The notes beneath the pieces were generated by a model. It ran no database searches. It was given only the letters and a program-made list of their open reading frames with translations, and was not told the origin of the DNA. 64,000 bases of DNA from Sulfuricella sp. (GTDB taxonomy: Bacteria; Pseudomonadota; Gammaproteobacteria; Burkholderiales; Sulfuricellaceae): NCBI GenBank assembly GCA_041651995.1, contig JBAZID010000001.1:806001-870000 (forward strand), written 5' to 3'. This document shows, piece after piece, positions 8,438 to 16,300 of the stretch; position 1 is the stretch's first letter, and every line of letters starts with the position of its first letter. A program made the translations under genes and the position numbers.

Positions 8438-9130
8438 CTACCCAATTTCGGGCAAAAGCAGGCTTTGCGCGATTCTGGCAGGGTCCGGCGCAGCCCAGTG
8501 CTCCACCACGCCCAACAGCGGCGCCCCAAGACGCTGCCGCAAAGCCTCCAGATTCGCCTCGAAACACGCCATTTCCGGATCAATGCGATTAGCCACCCAG
8601 CCGGCGAACGTCAGGCCCTGTGCGCGAATGGCATCCACCGTGAGCAGGGCATGATTCAGGCATCCCAGTCGCATGCCAACAACCAGCACCACGGGTAAGC
8701 CCAGTTTACGAGCCAGATCAGCACCGTCCTGGTGCGAACTCAAGGGCACCCTGAAACCGCCAACACCTTCGACAACGACTATCCCGGCGTATTCGGCCAG
8801 CATCATAAATGCCTCGCGGATACGTTCCAGATCAATGGTGACGCCAGCCTCTTCAGCTGCAATATGAGGCGCCACGGGGGGCTCAAAGGCGTAGGGGTTG
8901 ACCCATTCAACGGGCGCCTGCACGCCAGAGGCCCGGCACAGTGCCGTTACGTCACCGCACACCAAACCTTGAGGCTGAATTTCGCAGCCGGCGGCGACCG
9001 GCTTCATGCCTAGCGCAGTCTTTCCGGCGAGGCGAAAGGCATGCAGAAAGGCGCAGGAAATCAGGGTCTTGCCAACATCGGTATCCGTTCCGGTTACAAA
9101 AATGCCCTTGGCCGAAGCGTCAGGCTTCAT
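8438..9130 (-). CDS. bioD: dethiobiotin synthetase
   Basis: ATP-dependent carboxylase that closes the ureido ring to give dethiobiotin from 7,8-diaminopelargonic acid. It is 230 residues. The P-loop is GTDTDVGKT near residues 14-22, and the second nucleotide-site element is VVVEGVGGFRVPL near residues 118-130. The start overlaps the bioC stop by 4 bases. It is the last gene of the bioB-F-H-C-D run. The bioA aminotransferase that should precede this step is not in the window. Confidence 0.96.
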   Translation of the reverse strand: MKPDASAKGIFVTGTDTDVGKTLISCAFLHAFRLAGKTALGMKPVAAGCEIQPQGLVCGDVTALCRASGVQAPVEWVNPYAFEPPVAPHIAAEEAGVTIDLERIREAFMMLAEYAGIVVVEGVGGFRVPLSSHQDGADLARKLGLPVVLVVGMRLGCLNHALLTVDAIRAQGLTFAGWVANRIDPEMACFEANLEALRQRLGAPLLGVVEHWAAPDPARIAQSLLLPEIG

Positions 9131-10011
9131 CGTCTTCCCCGCTGGCGCGGCGACGGCATCTGAACCACCTGCCGCCCGTCGGGCAACTGGTTCGGCGCCC
9201 AGGCATGGCCGTAGATCACTTCATAGGTGGCGGGGAGCTTGCCATCCTGACGCAGCTTTTCGTATTCGGCTTCCATGCGCTTCCACGCGCTTTTGCCCGC
9301 CAGCCCCTGGCGCCGTCCCTGGGTTGCGTTATGCGCGCCCAGCGCCTTGAGATCGCGCATCAGCCCGGATGCCGTATCGTAGGTCAGGGTGAAGTGCTCC
9401 ATATCCATGACCGGATCGGCAAACCCTGCCCGCATCAGGGCATCGCCGATATCGTGCATATCCTGGAAGCGGCTGACATGGCTGTAACCGTCGGCCTGGC
9501 TGAATGCATTGCGCAGTTCCCCAAGCGTGTCCGGGCCGAAGGTACTGAACATCAGCAAGCCGTTTGGCGCCAGCACGCGGCGCATGCCGCCGAAGGCCGC
9601 ATCCAGATCATTGCACCACTGCAGCGCCAGACTTGACCACAACATATCCACGCTGCCCGATTGCAGCGGCAGGGCTTCAAGATCGCCGCAGATGTAAGTG
9701 GAAGCGGATTTTGCGGGCAACATTTTTTGCCACCAAGGCCGCACGCCGCGAGCCACGCGCAGCATGCCGAGAGCAAGATCCAGGGAAATCAGCCGTGCAT
9801 CGGCATAATGTCCCTGCAGCAAGGGGCGTGCGTAGCCGGTCCCGCAGCCCGCATCGAGAATGGCCAGTGGATGATGCTTGATAAATTGCAGGCGCTCCGC
9901 CATGCGGTCGGCCACCGCGCGCTGCAAGACCGCGGCCTGGTCATAGCTTGCCGCCGCCCGTTCGAAGGAACGGCGCACCTGGCTCTTGTCTATCAGAAAA
10001 GCATCCGTCAC
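9127..10011 (-). CDS. bioC: malonyl-ACP O-methyltransferase BioC
   Basis: SAM-dependent methyltransferase that methylates malonyl-ACP so it can enter fatty-acid synthesis as the pimelate precursor. It is 294 residues. The SAM motif I is LDAGCGTGYA near residues 52-61. The N-terminal KSQVRRSFERAAASYDQAA matches the BioC opening, and DMLWSSLALQWCNDL is the family's conserved central motif. Both ends overlap neighbours by 4 bases (bioD and bioH), so it is in a tightly coupled operon. Confidence 0.95.
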   Translation of the reverse strand: MTDAFLIDKSQVRRSFERAAASYDQAAVLQRAVADRMAERLQFIKHHPLAILDAGCGTGYARPLLQGHYADARLISLDLALGMLRVARGVRPWWQKMLPAKSASTYICGDLEALPLQSGSVDMLWSSLALQWCNDLDAAFGGMRRVLAPNGLLMFSTFGPDTLGELRNAFSQADGYSHVSRFQDMHDIGDALMRAGFADPVMDMEHFTLTYDTASGLMRDLKALGAHNATQGRRQGLAGKSAWKRMEAEYEKLRQDGKLPATYEVIYGHAWAPNQLPDGRQVVQMPSPRQRGRR

Positions 10012-10769
10012 TGAAAAAACTCCTTTGCCACCCGCATAAAAACTTCAGGGTGAGACAGGAAAGGCGCATGCGCACAGCCCGGAATCACGTCCAGCCGTGC
10101 CCCTTCGACCCGGGTTCCCATCCACTGCGCGGCCGCCACCGGGGCAAGTGTGTCGCGCTCACCATGCAAAATCGCCAGCGGCATTTTGAAATTACCCGCT
10201 TCATTGCGCAGGTCCGTATCGAGCAGCACGTTCAGCCCCGCTTTCAGCACCTCGGCACTGGGCCGTCCCTTGGAAAAAAGATTGACGCGCAGGTATTTCA
10301 TGACCGTGCGCAACCCCTCGCCGTTGCGTGCCTGCAAGGACAGGAAACGCAGCAGCGTGCCGGCGTAGTCCTGATCCAGATCGTTGGCGAAGGTTTGCAA
10401 AATGAGCGGATCAATGCCATTGCCCCAGTCACCGCGCTGCACAAAACAGGGCGAGGATCCCACCAGCATCAGGCGTTGAACTTGCTGCGGCTGATCCAGC
10501 GCCCAACGTTGCGCCACCAACCCGCCCAGCGACCAGCCGATGACATGGATTCCGGACGGCAGGGACTCGGCCACCGCCTGCGCCAGGGCAGCCAGATTGT
10601 AAGGCTGGCATGTTGCACTGCCGCCGTAGCCCGGCAGATCCAGCGCATGCACCCGGAAATTCTTCGCCAGATCGGCGCACACGCTGTCCCAGATGCCGCC
10701 ATGCATGCCCCAGCCGTGGATCAGGGCAAGATCCGGCCCCGCGCCCGTAATCTCAACATGCAGGCTCAT
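10008..10769 (-). CDS. bioH: pimeloyl-ACP methyl ester carboxylesterase BioH
   Basis: Alpha/beta hydrolase that removes the methyl ester from pimeloyl-ACP methyl ester. It is 253 residues. The oxyanion-hole region is HGWGMHGGIW, the nucleophile elbow is GWSLGG near residue 80, and the catalytic Asp and His lie in LHGERDTLAP and GCAHAPFLSHP. Having bioH beside bioC in the operon gives a complete BioC-BioH pimelate branch. It overlaps bioF and bioC by 4 bases each. Confidence 0.94.
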   Translation of the reverse strand: MSLHVEITGAGPDLALIHGWGMHGGIWDSVCADLAKNFRVHALDLPGYGGSATCQPYNLAALAQAVAESLPSGIHVIGWSLGGLVAQRWALDQPQQVQRLMLVGSSPCFVQRGDWGNGIDPLILQTFANDLDQDYAGTLLRFLSLQARNGEGLRTVMKYLRVNLFSKGRPSAEVLKAGLNVLLDTDLRNEAGNFKMPLAILHGERDTLAPVAAAQWMGTRVEGARLDVIPGCAHAPFLSHPEVFMRVAKEFFQ

Positions 10770-11935
10770 TGCTGCTCCAGTTGATGCAGGGCATCGAGCA
10801 GCAGTCCGACATCTTCCCGGCTGTGCGCGGCGGAAAGCGAAATGCGCAGCCGCGCGGTATCTTGCGGCACGGTCGGGGGGCGAATCGCCGGTACCAGAAT
10901 GCCTTTTTCCTGCAAGGCCTGGCTCACTGCCATGGCTTCCATGCTGGAGCCGATCAGCAGGGGCTGGATCGGTGTTTCCGACGGCATGAGCTGCCAGCGC
11001 TTCGGTTTCAGTCCATTGCGCAGCTGGGCGATCAGCTGTGCCAGCCGCTCGCGCCGCCAGTCTTCATCTGCGATGATGCGCAGGCTTTCCCGCAGGGCCA
11101 CGGACAGCATGGGCGGCGTGGCGGTGGTGTAGATGTAGGCGCGCGCGTTCTGCACCAGCCCGTCGATCAGCTCCCGCGCGCCCGCGACGAACGCCCCGGA
11201 CACCCCGGCTGCTTTGCCCAGCGTGGCCATGTAGATGAGGCGTGAAGTGTGAACGGTGAAAGGTGAAGCGAAATGTTCGAGAATGCCGCGTCCGGTTTTT
11301 CCCAGCACGCCGAAGCCGTGGGCGTCGTCGAGCAGCAGCCAGGCATCGTATTTTTCGCACAGGGCCAGCAGTTCCGGCAGCGGCGCCAGATCGCCGTCCA
11401 TGCTGAATACCGCGTCGCTCACCACCAGCTTGCGGCGCGCGCTCGATGCGGCCAGCTGGCTTTCCAGCATGGCCAGGTCGAGATGCGCGTAACGCTTGAA
11501 GCGGGCGCGGGAAAGCTGCGCCGCGTCGTTCAGGGAAGCATGGTTCAGCTTGTCGGCAAAAACCACGTCATTGCGCCCCATGAGCGCGGTAATGACGCCA
11601 AGATTGGCCATGTAGCCAGTGGAAAACAGCAGAGCCGCGGGCAAGCCGGCAAATGCCGCCAGCTCCAGCTCCAGTTGATGATGTGCGAGTGTGTGCCCGG
11701 TCACCAGGTGGGATGCGCCGGCGCCCACGCCAAACTGCTGCGCTCCACGGCAGGCGGCCTCGATCAGCGCCGGGTGGTTGGCAAGGCCAAGATAATCGTT
11801 GCTGCAGAAGGACAGAAGATCCGCCCCATCCACCCGCACCCGGGCGCCCTGCGGGCTTTCCAGCATGCGGCGGCGGCGCAGCAGGCCATCTGCTTCTCTT
11901 TGTTTCAGCTCAGCGGCAAGATATGAAAAAAGCAT
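10766..11935 (-). CDS. bioF: 8-amino-7-oxononanoate synthase
   Basis: PLP-dependent condensing enzyme that joins pimeloyl-ACP and alanine. It is 389 residues. The aldimine lysine is in TLGKAAGVSGAF, and the PLP contacts include DDAHGFGVLG. Between GRGILEHF and RLIYMATLGK the protein carries an unusual ASPFTVHTS stretch, where relatives have about four residues. The DNA there is four 7-bp GTGA repeats (see the repeat at 11242-11269), so this loop seems to be repeat-derived. The enzyme is probably still active because the loop lies between conserved blocks. Confidence 0.95.
   Translation of the reverse strand: MLFSYLAAELKQREADGLLRRRRMLESPQGARVRVDGADLLSFCSNDYLGLANHPALIEAACRGAQQFGVGAGASHLVTGHTLAHHQLELELAAFAGLPAALLFSTGYMANLGVITALMGRNDVVFADKLNHASLNDAAQLSRARFKRYAHLDLAMLESQLAASSARRKLVVSDAVFSMDGDLAPLPELLALCEKYDAWLLLDDAHGFGVLGKTGRGILEHFASPFTVHTSRLIYMATLGKAAGVSGAFVAGARELIDGLVQNARAYIYTTATPPMLSVALRESLRIIADEDWRRERLAQLIAQLRNGLKPKRWQLMPSETPIQPLLIGSSMEAMAVSQALQEKGILVPAIRPPTVPQDTARLRISLSAAHSREDVGLLLDALHQLEQQ
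11242..11269. repeat. Four GTGA heptamers inside bioF
   Basis: On the plus strand four consecutive 7-mers each begin GTGA: GTGAAGT, GTGAACG, GTGAAAG, GTGAAGC. They lie in frame within bioF and encode the odd ASPFTVHTS loop. The period and core match the heptad arrays at 14172, 39005 and 53568. Confidence 0.6.
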
Positions 11936-11964
11936 GTTCGTTCAGATTGGGTAATGTCTTTCTC

Positions 11965-12036
11965 ACCGCAAAGGACGCAAAGGTACGCGAAGTAGGACAT
12001 TCGCTTTCCCTTGCGTACCTTCGCGTCCTTTGCGGT
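11965..12036. repeat. 72-bp imperfect inverted repeat between bioB and bioF (9-bp period, CGCAAAG core)
   Basis: The left arm at 11965-11992 runs ACCGCAAAGGACGCAAAGG and on to CGAAG. The right arm at 12010-12036 is nearly its reverse complement. The arms have a 9-bp period (NNCGCAAAG), the same design as the NNCACGGAG family elsewhere in the window but with a different core. The 114-base gap holds nothing else. Because it lies within the bio operon, the transcript would form a long hairpin. Confidence 0.8.
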
Positions 12037-12049
12037 AAATATCGCCCTC

Positions 12050-13021
12050 TCACGCCGCCATGGCGCGGATGCCCAGCTTGTTGAACAGCGCCTGGTCGGA
12101 ATCGGTGTCCGGGTTGCCGGTGGTGAGCAGCTTTTCGCCGTAGAAAATCGAATTGGCGCCGGCCAGGAAGCACAGCGCCTGCACGCTGTCCGCCATCTCG
12201 CCGCGCCCGGCAGAAAGCCGCACCAGGCTCTCCGGCATGGTGATGCGCGCCACCGCGACGGTGCGCACGAATTCGAGCGGGTCCAGGCTTTCCGCCTTTT
12301 TCAGCGGGGTGCCTTCAACCTGCACCAGCATGTTGATCGGCACCGACTCCGGCACCGGGTCCAGGTTCGCCAGCTGGGCGATCAGGGCCGCGCGCTGGGT
12401 GCGCGACTCGCCCATGCCGATGATGCCGCCGCTGCAAACCTTGATGCCGGCCTTGCGCACCCGGCCCAGGGTATCGAGGCGGTCCTGGTAGGTGTGGGTG
12501 GTAATCACCTGGCCGTAGAATTCCGGCGCGGTGTCGAGATTGTGGTTGTAGTAGTCGAGCCCGGCATCCCTGAGCTGTTGCGCCTGCTCTTCCTTGAGCA
12601 TGCCCAGGGTGACGCAGGTTTCCAGCCCCATGGCCTTGACCGCGCGCACCATTTCCAGCACCGGCTCCATGTCCTTCTGTTTCGGCCCGCGCCAGGCGGC
12701 GCCCATGCAGAAGCGCGTGGCCCCCGTTTCCTTGGCCTTGGCGGCTGCGGCAATCACCTCGTCCAGCTTCATCAGCGGCTCGCGCTCGACCGGCGTTTCG
12801 TGGTGCGCCGATTGCGAACAGTAGCCGCAATCCTCGGAACAGCCGCCGGTCTTGATGGAAAGCAGCGTGCTCACCTGGACTTCATTGGGGTCGAAGTGTT
12901 CGCGGTGTACCGTTTGCGCCTTGAATACCAGGTCGCTGAACGGCAGCGCGAACAGGCTCTCGATTTCCGCCACGGTCCAGGGCGACTTGGCCAGGTGCTT
13001 CAGCTCTGCTGCATTATTCAT
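12050..13021 (-). CDS. bioB: biotin synthase
   Basis: Radical SAM enzyme that inserts sulfur into dethiobiotin. It is 323 residues. The radical SAM cluster motif is in GGCSEDCGYCSQSAHH (CxxxCxxC), and the 2Fe-2S ligands fall in later conserved blocks (for example GLETCVTLGM, and KVCSGGIIGMGE). The start codon lies inside the end of the upstream membrane-protein gene (8-base overlap). It is the second gene of the biotin operon. Confidence 0.97.
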   Translation of the reverse strand: MNNAAELKHLAKSPWTVAEIESLFALPFSDLVFKAQTVHREHFDPNEVQVSTLLSIKTGGCSEDCGYCSQSAHHETPVEREPLMKLDEVIAAAAKAKETGATRFCMGAAWRGPKQKDMEPVLEMVRAVKAMGLETCVTLGMLKEEQAQQLRDAGLDYYNHNLDTAPEFYGQVITTHTYQDRLDTLGRVRKAGIKVCSGGIIGMGESRTQRAALIAQLANLDPVPESVPINMLVQVEGTPLKKAESLDPLEFVRTVAVARITMPESLVRLSAGRGEMADSVQALCFLAGANSIFYGEKLLTTGNPDTDSDQALFNKLGIRAMAA

Positions 13022-13403
13022 GTGTGTTTACCTCGATGATGTCCATGTCTTGCCAGTTTTCCCGCTGCACCCTCAACAGATCACGAATGCCCCAGGGAAG
13101 AACAACCAGTGCGAGAACCGCCCAGACTGCCAGCAGGCCATGCCAATTATTGAATAAGCCATAAATCGGCTGACCCAATACCACCATGGCCCCCGTCACA
13201 CCGTAAAAGCGATAGCCGGCAAAACGGTTATAGTGAACCACCTTGGGATTGGGATGATGGGCTACCGAAGCGTAGGCAAAAATCGAGGCGCCGATCCAGA
13301 TCATCAGCAGGGGCGGGAACAGTATCGCGATCATGCTGGCGAGGTTGAATATCCGGGCTGAAATGCGCTGCTGGGCAGCACTGATGATCTTTTTCTGGTC
13401 CAT
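13014..13403 (-). CDS. Hypothetical inner-membrane protein at the head of the bio operon
   Basis: 129 residues with three clear hydrophobic stretches: about 21-47 (MIAILFPPLLMIWIGASIFAYA), 70-83 (YGVTGAMVVLGQP) and 89-106 (LLAVWAVLALVVLPWG). The N-terminus is cytoplasmic and basic (DQKKIISAAQQR). I recognise no family. It overlaps bioB by 8 bases and follows the only promoter I see for the operon, so it is co-transcribed with biotin genes. A role in biotin or precursor handling is only a guess from position. Confidence 0.7.
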   Translation of the reverse strand: MDQKKIISAAQQRISARIFNLASMIAILFPPLLMIWIGASIFAYASVAHHPNPKVVHYNRFAGYRFYGVTGAMVVLGQPIYGLFNNWHGLLAVWAVLALVVLPWGIRDLLRVQRENWQDMDIIEVNTHE

Positions 13404-13436
13404 GCCGAAGTCTGCGCGAATGATAAAATGGCCCGC

Positions 13437-13465
13437 ATAATCAGAGATTACAGCAGACTTGTCAA
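13437..13465 (-). promoter_or_regulatory. Sigma-70-like promoter for the membrane protein-bio operon
   Basis: On the minus strand there is a consensus -35 TTGACA (plus-strand 13460-13465), a 17-base spacer, and a -10-like GATTAT (13437-13442), about 35 bases before the ATG at 13403. It is the only good match in the 100-base divergent gap with comF. No BirA-like operator is obvious. Confidence 0.5.
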
Positions 13466-13503
13466 ATTATAGATCATCCATTCTGAACAGCTGCACAAAT
13501 ATT

Positions 13504-14169
13504 ATGCAGCTCATCCTGCCTCATCGCTGTCTGCTGTGCGGTGCCGCGGGCAGCGATGAAATGCTCTGCCCGGCCTGCCACGCCAGCCTGCCCTGGCATC
13601 GAGGCCCGCTCTGTCCGCGCTGCGCCCTGCCCAGCATGGATGGCATGACCTGCGGCCACTGCCTGAATAAGCCGCCCGCGTTTGATCGAGCGATTGCAGC
13701 GCTGCGTTACGAATTTCCACTGGATGAACTGGTACAGGAACTGAAATACCGGCATCAGCTCGCCCTTGCACCCATGCTGGGCGCCGAGCTGGCTAAACGC
13801 GTCCAATCCGCCCCCCGCCCTGATGTGCTGATCCCGATGCCGCTGCATCCATCCCGCCTGCGCGAACGAGGCTTCAATCAGGCGCTGGAGCTGGCGAAGG
13901 TCGTGGCCGGGCAGCTTGATCTTCCACTCCTCGCCCAGGGCGCCGGACGCATCCGCGCCACACCGCCTCAAGTGGGCCTGCCATGGAAGGAAAGGGCAAA
14001 AAGCGTGCGCGGCGCTTTTTCCTGCTCTGAAGACTTGAGCGGAAAGCATGTGGCGATACTGGACGACGTCATGACCACGGGCACCAGCCTGCATGAACTG
14101 GCCCTCACCCTGCAAAAACAGGGCGCGGTGGAAATCAGTGCCTGGGTGGTGGCGCGGACGCTGCCCTAA
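13504..14169 (+). CDS. comF: ComF-family phosphoribosyltransferase-like protein
   Basis: ComF/GntX family, linked in other bacteria to natural DNA uptake. It has an N-terminal four-Cys-pair zinc region (CLLCG, CPAC, CPRC, CGHC) and a C-terminal phosphoribosyltransferase fold with the PRPP loop VAILDDVMTTGTSLHEL. PMPLHPSRLRERGFNQ is a strongly conserved family block. The start is uncertain: the ATG at 13504 gives 221 residues and matches family starts, while a TTG at 13459 would add 15. It ends 2 bases before a long heptamer array. It is divergent from the bio operon. Confidence 0.9.
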   Translation: MQLILPHRCLLCGAAGSDEMLCPACHASLPWHRGPLCPRCALPSMDGMTCGHCLNKPPAFDRAIAALRYEFPLDELVQELKYRHQLALAPMLGAELAKRVQSAPRPDVLIPMPLHPSRLRERGFNQALELAKVVAGQLDLPLLAQGAGRIRATPPQVGLPWKERAKSVRGAFSCSEDLSGKHVAILDDVMTTGTSLHELALTLQKQGAVEISAWVVARTLP

Positions 14170-14171
14170 AG

Positions 14172-14345
14172 GCGGTGAGCGGTGAGCGGTGAGCGGTGAG
14201 CGGTGAGCGGTGAGCGGTGAGCGGTGAGCGGTGAGCGGTGAGCGGTGAGCGGTGAGCGGTGAGCGGTGAGCGGTGAGCGGTGAGCGGAAAATTAAAACAC
14301 GCCGAACCCGGTTTTACTGCTTACTGCTTACCGCTCACCATTCAC
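14172..14345. repeat. Heptamer array (GCGGTGA x16.5) with an inverted heptad arm
   Basis: Bases 14172-14287 are an uninterrupted array of the 7-mer GCGGTGA, 116 bases or about 16.5 units with no mismatch. After a 26-base spacer, 14314-14345 carries the opposite-strand heptads TTACTGC, TTACTGC, TTACCGC, TCACCAT, TCAC, so the whole forms a long hairpin. The array starts 2 bases after the comF stop. The mshN stop codon lies inside the right arm. A perfect array this long should vary by slippage. Confidence 0.95.
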
Positions 14346-15412
14346 TGCAAAGCCCTCAGCCTCTGCTCTGCAAACGCCTGCAACTCCGGCGACAACGAAC
14401 CGCTCTGGCGGGCGCGGCGGAAGATCTCCACGGCCTTGGCGGGCTGGCCGTCCGCTTGCAGCGAAATACCCAGCCCCAGCAGCCACGGGCCGGCATCGGG
14501 ATTGGAATGCAGTGCGGCAAGGTAATGATCGATGGCATCCTTGTGGCGTTCGCTGCGCTGCAACAGTGCGGCCAGGAAACCATGGTATTCCGCGTTTTCG
14601 CTGGCCGGAGGGTTACGCTGCAAGGTTGCCAGGGCTGCGGCCACATCGCCCCGTTCCACCTGAATCCGCGCCAGGGTCATGGCATATCCGGTATTTCCCG
14701 GCTGCAGTTCCAGCCCCTGCTGCAACACCTGCTCAGCGCGCTCCAGGCGGCGCGACTCCACTAGCAATGCCGCCAGCGCCTGCCTCGCGGCGGCATGACG
14801 CGGCTCGAATTGCAACGCTTGCCGCAAGCTTTCTTCCGCTTCGCCCATGCGGCCATGCTGCAAGGCGGCGTACGCCTGCCGATAGGCATTTTCAGCGCGC
14901 TGTTGTGGATTGGGCTGGCGAACTTCCTTGTTGATGCCGGCAGCCTGGGACGGCTCCACGGTAAGGGCCGGTTTTTTTATTTCAGCCACGACCGGCTGCG
15001 GCTTTTCCACTACAGGGGCAGGCAAGACTTCCGCTTTGGCCGGGGGGGCCACGGCGGAGGCAGCGGCTCTTGTTTCCGGCTCGGCTGGCGCGGTGGAGGG
15101 CAAGAGACTCAGCTCGGAAGTTGCTTGCAATACCGATGGCGCATAGTCCGGCTGCGGCACCGGCTGCGGAGTGGCTATTTCCGGCACGCTCTCCAGCGCC
15201 GGCAAAGGGGCTGGCTGGATGCTTTTATCAGCCGGCATGCCGAAAATCCAGTAAGCACCCCCTGCCGCCGCAAGCAGCATGAAAAGCAACCAGCCCCAAG
15301 GCGCAAACGAGGATCTTGCGGGGCGGCCTACCGCGCGTACCTGGGCGGCTGTTGCAGCGCCATCCGCCTTGCGCTGTTCGAGATCCTGCAACATTTGATT
15401 GATCAGACTCAT
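14342..15412 (-). CDS. mshN: MSHA biogenesis protein MshN (TPR)
   Basis: Membrane-anchored tetratricopeptide protein of the MSHA pilus machine. It is 356 residues. The start SLINQMLQDLEQRKAD is the family's hallmark opening. One membrane helix lies near residues 39-56 (WGWLLFMLLAAAGGAYWIFG), then a Pro/Ala-rich linker, then TPR repeats from about residue 160 to the end. It is last in the mshI-N block, 9 bases after mshM. The stop codon is inside the heptamer hairpin arm. Confidence 0.9.
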   Translation of the reverse strand: MSLINQMLQDLEQRKADGAATAAQVRAVGRPARSSFAPWGWLLFMLLAAAGGAYWIFGMPADKSIQPAPLPALESVPEIATPQPVPQPDYAPSVLQATSELSLLPSTAPAEPETRAAASAVAPPAKAEVLPAPVVEKPQPVVAEIKKPALTVEPSQAAGINKEVRQPNPQQRAENAYRQAYAALQHGRMGEAEESLRQALQFEPRHAAARQALAALLVESRRLERAEQVLQQGLELQPGNTGYAMTLARIQVERGDVAAALATLQRNPPASENAEYHGFLAALLQRSERHKDAIDHYLAALHSNPDAGPWLLGLGISLQADGQPAKAVEIFRRARQSGSLSPELQAFAEQRLRALQ

Positions 15413-15421
15413 CCGTTTTCC

Positions 15422-16279
15422 TTATTTCCGCCCTGTCCGCCCGGGCATGAGCCACCACCAACCCAGGCGGCGAGCTGCTGGCGTATCCGCTACAGCAGCG
15501 CGGACATGCCGAGCCTCAACCTGCATCCTGCCCTGCCCATACGTCAGCAGCAATGCCTTGTGGGCAAGAATATTGACCAGCCTGGGCACACCGCCACTGG
15601 CGCGAAAGAGATGGCGCATCGCGCTGCGTGTGAAGAGGGTTTCTCCCGCATACCCGGCAATGGCAAGCCTGTGCTTGACATAAGCTTCCAGCTCGGCGCG
15701 CCCGAGTTCACCCAGACGATAGTGAAAGCTGATTCGCTGCTTGAGCTGGCGTATTGAATCCTGCTCCAGCTTGTCGTCCAGCTCCGGCTGGCCGAACAGT
15801 ACGATCTGCAGCAACTTGCGTTTTTCGGTTTCGAGATTGGTAAGCAGGCGCAGGGCTTCCAGCGTTTCCAGCGGCATCGCCTGGGCTTCGTCCAGACACA
15901 GCACCACTCGCTTGCCTTCGCGTGCAAAATTCATCAAGCCTAAAGTCAGCGCCTTGAGAAGGTGGTGCTGATCCGCCATCAAATCCACCGTGATATGGAG
16001 ATCTTCCGCCACCGCCATCAGCAGGGCGCGGGGTTCCAGATAAGGATTGGGGATGTAGGCAGTGACGAAATCGTTGCCCATGCTGGCCAGAAATTTGCGG
16101 CACAACAGGGTCTTCCCCGTCCCTACCTCGCCGGTGATCTTGATGAAGCCTTCGCCGCCATGGACCGCCACCAGCAGGGTGTTGAGCGCTTCCTGATAGC
16201 GGGTGAAGGCGAAAAAGAAACTGGTATCGGGGGTGATGCCAAAGGGGGGCTCAGCAAAGCCAAAATGCGCCTGATACAT
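15422..16279 (-). CDS. mshM: MSHA biogenesis ATPase MshM (ExeA-like AAA)
   Basis: AAA-family ATPase related to ExeA, thought to help place the secretin in the envelope. It is 285 residues. The N-terminus MYQAHFGFAEPPFGITPD is typical, Walker A is GEVGTGKT at 50-57, and Walker B is VVLCLDEAQ near residues 126-134. It sits between mshL and mshN, as in Vibrio and Shewanella loci. Confidence 0.93.
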   Translation of the reverse strand: MYQAHFGFAEPPFGITPDTSFFFAFTRYQEALNTLLVAVHGGEGFIKITGEVGTGKTLLCRKFLASMGNDFVTAYIPNPYLEPRALLMAVAEDLHITVDLMADQHHLLKALTLGLMNFAREGKRVVLCLDEAQAMPLETLEALRLLTNLETEKRKLLQIVLFGQPELDDKLEQDSIRQLKQRISFHYRLGELGRAELEAYVKHRLAIAGYAGETLFTRSAMRHLFRASGGVPRLVNILAHKALLLTYGQGRMQVEARHVRAAVADTPAARRLGWWWLMPGRTGRK

Positions 16280-16300
16280 GTCAGACGCGGCGTGGCACGA

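Noticed and set aside
11910..12173. Minus-strand frame across the bioB-bioF gap
   Set aside because: It is read through the inverted repeat and the ends of both neighbouring genes, with repeat-like peptide only.
14172..14287. Heptamer array considered as a CRISPR array
   Set aside because: Unit is 7 bases with no spacers; no cas gene is nearby.
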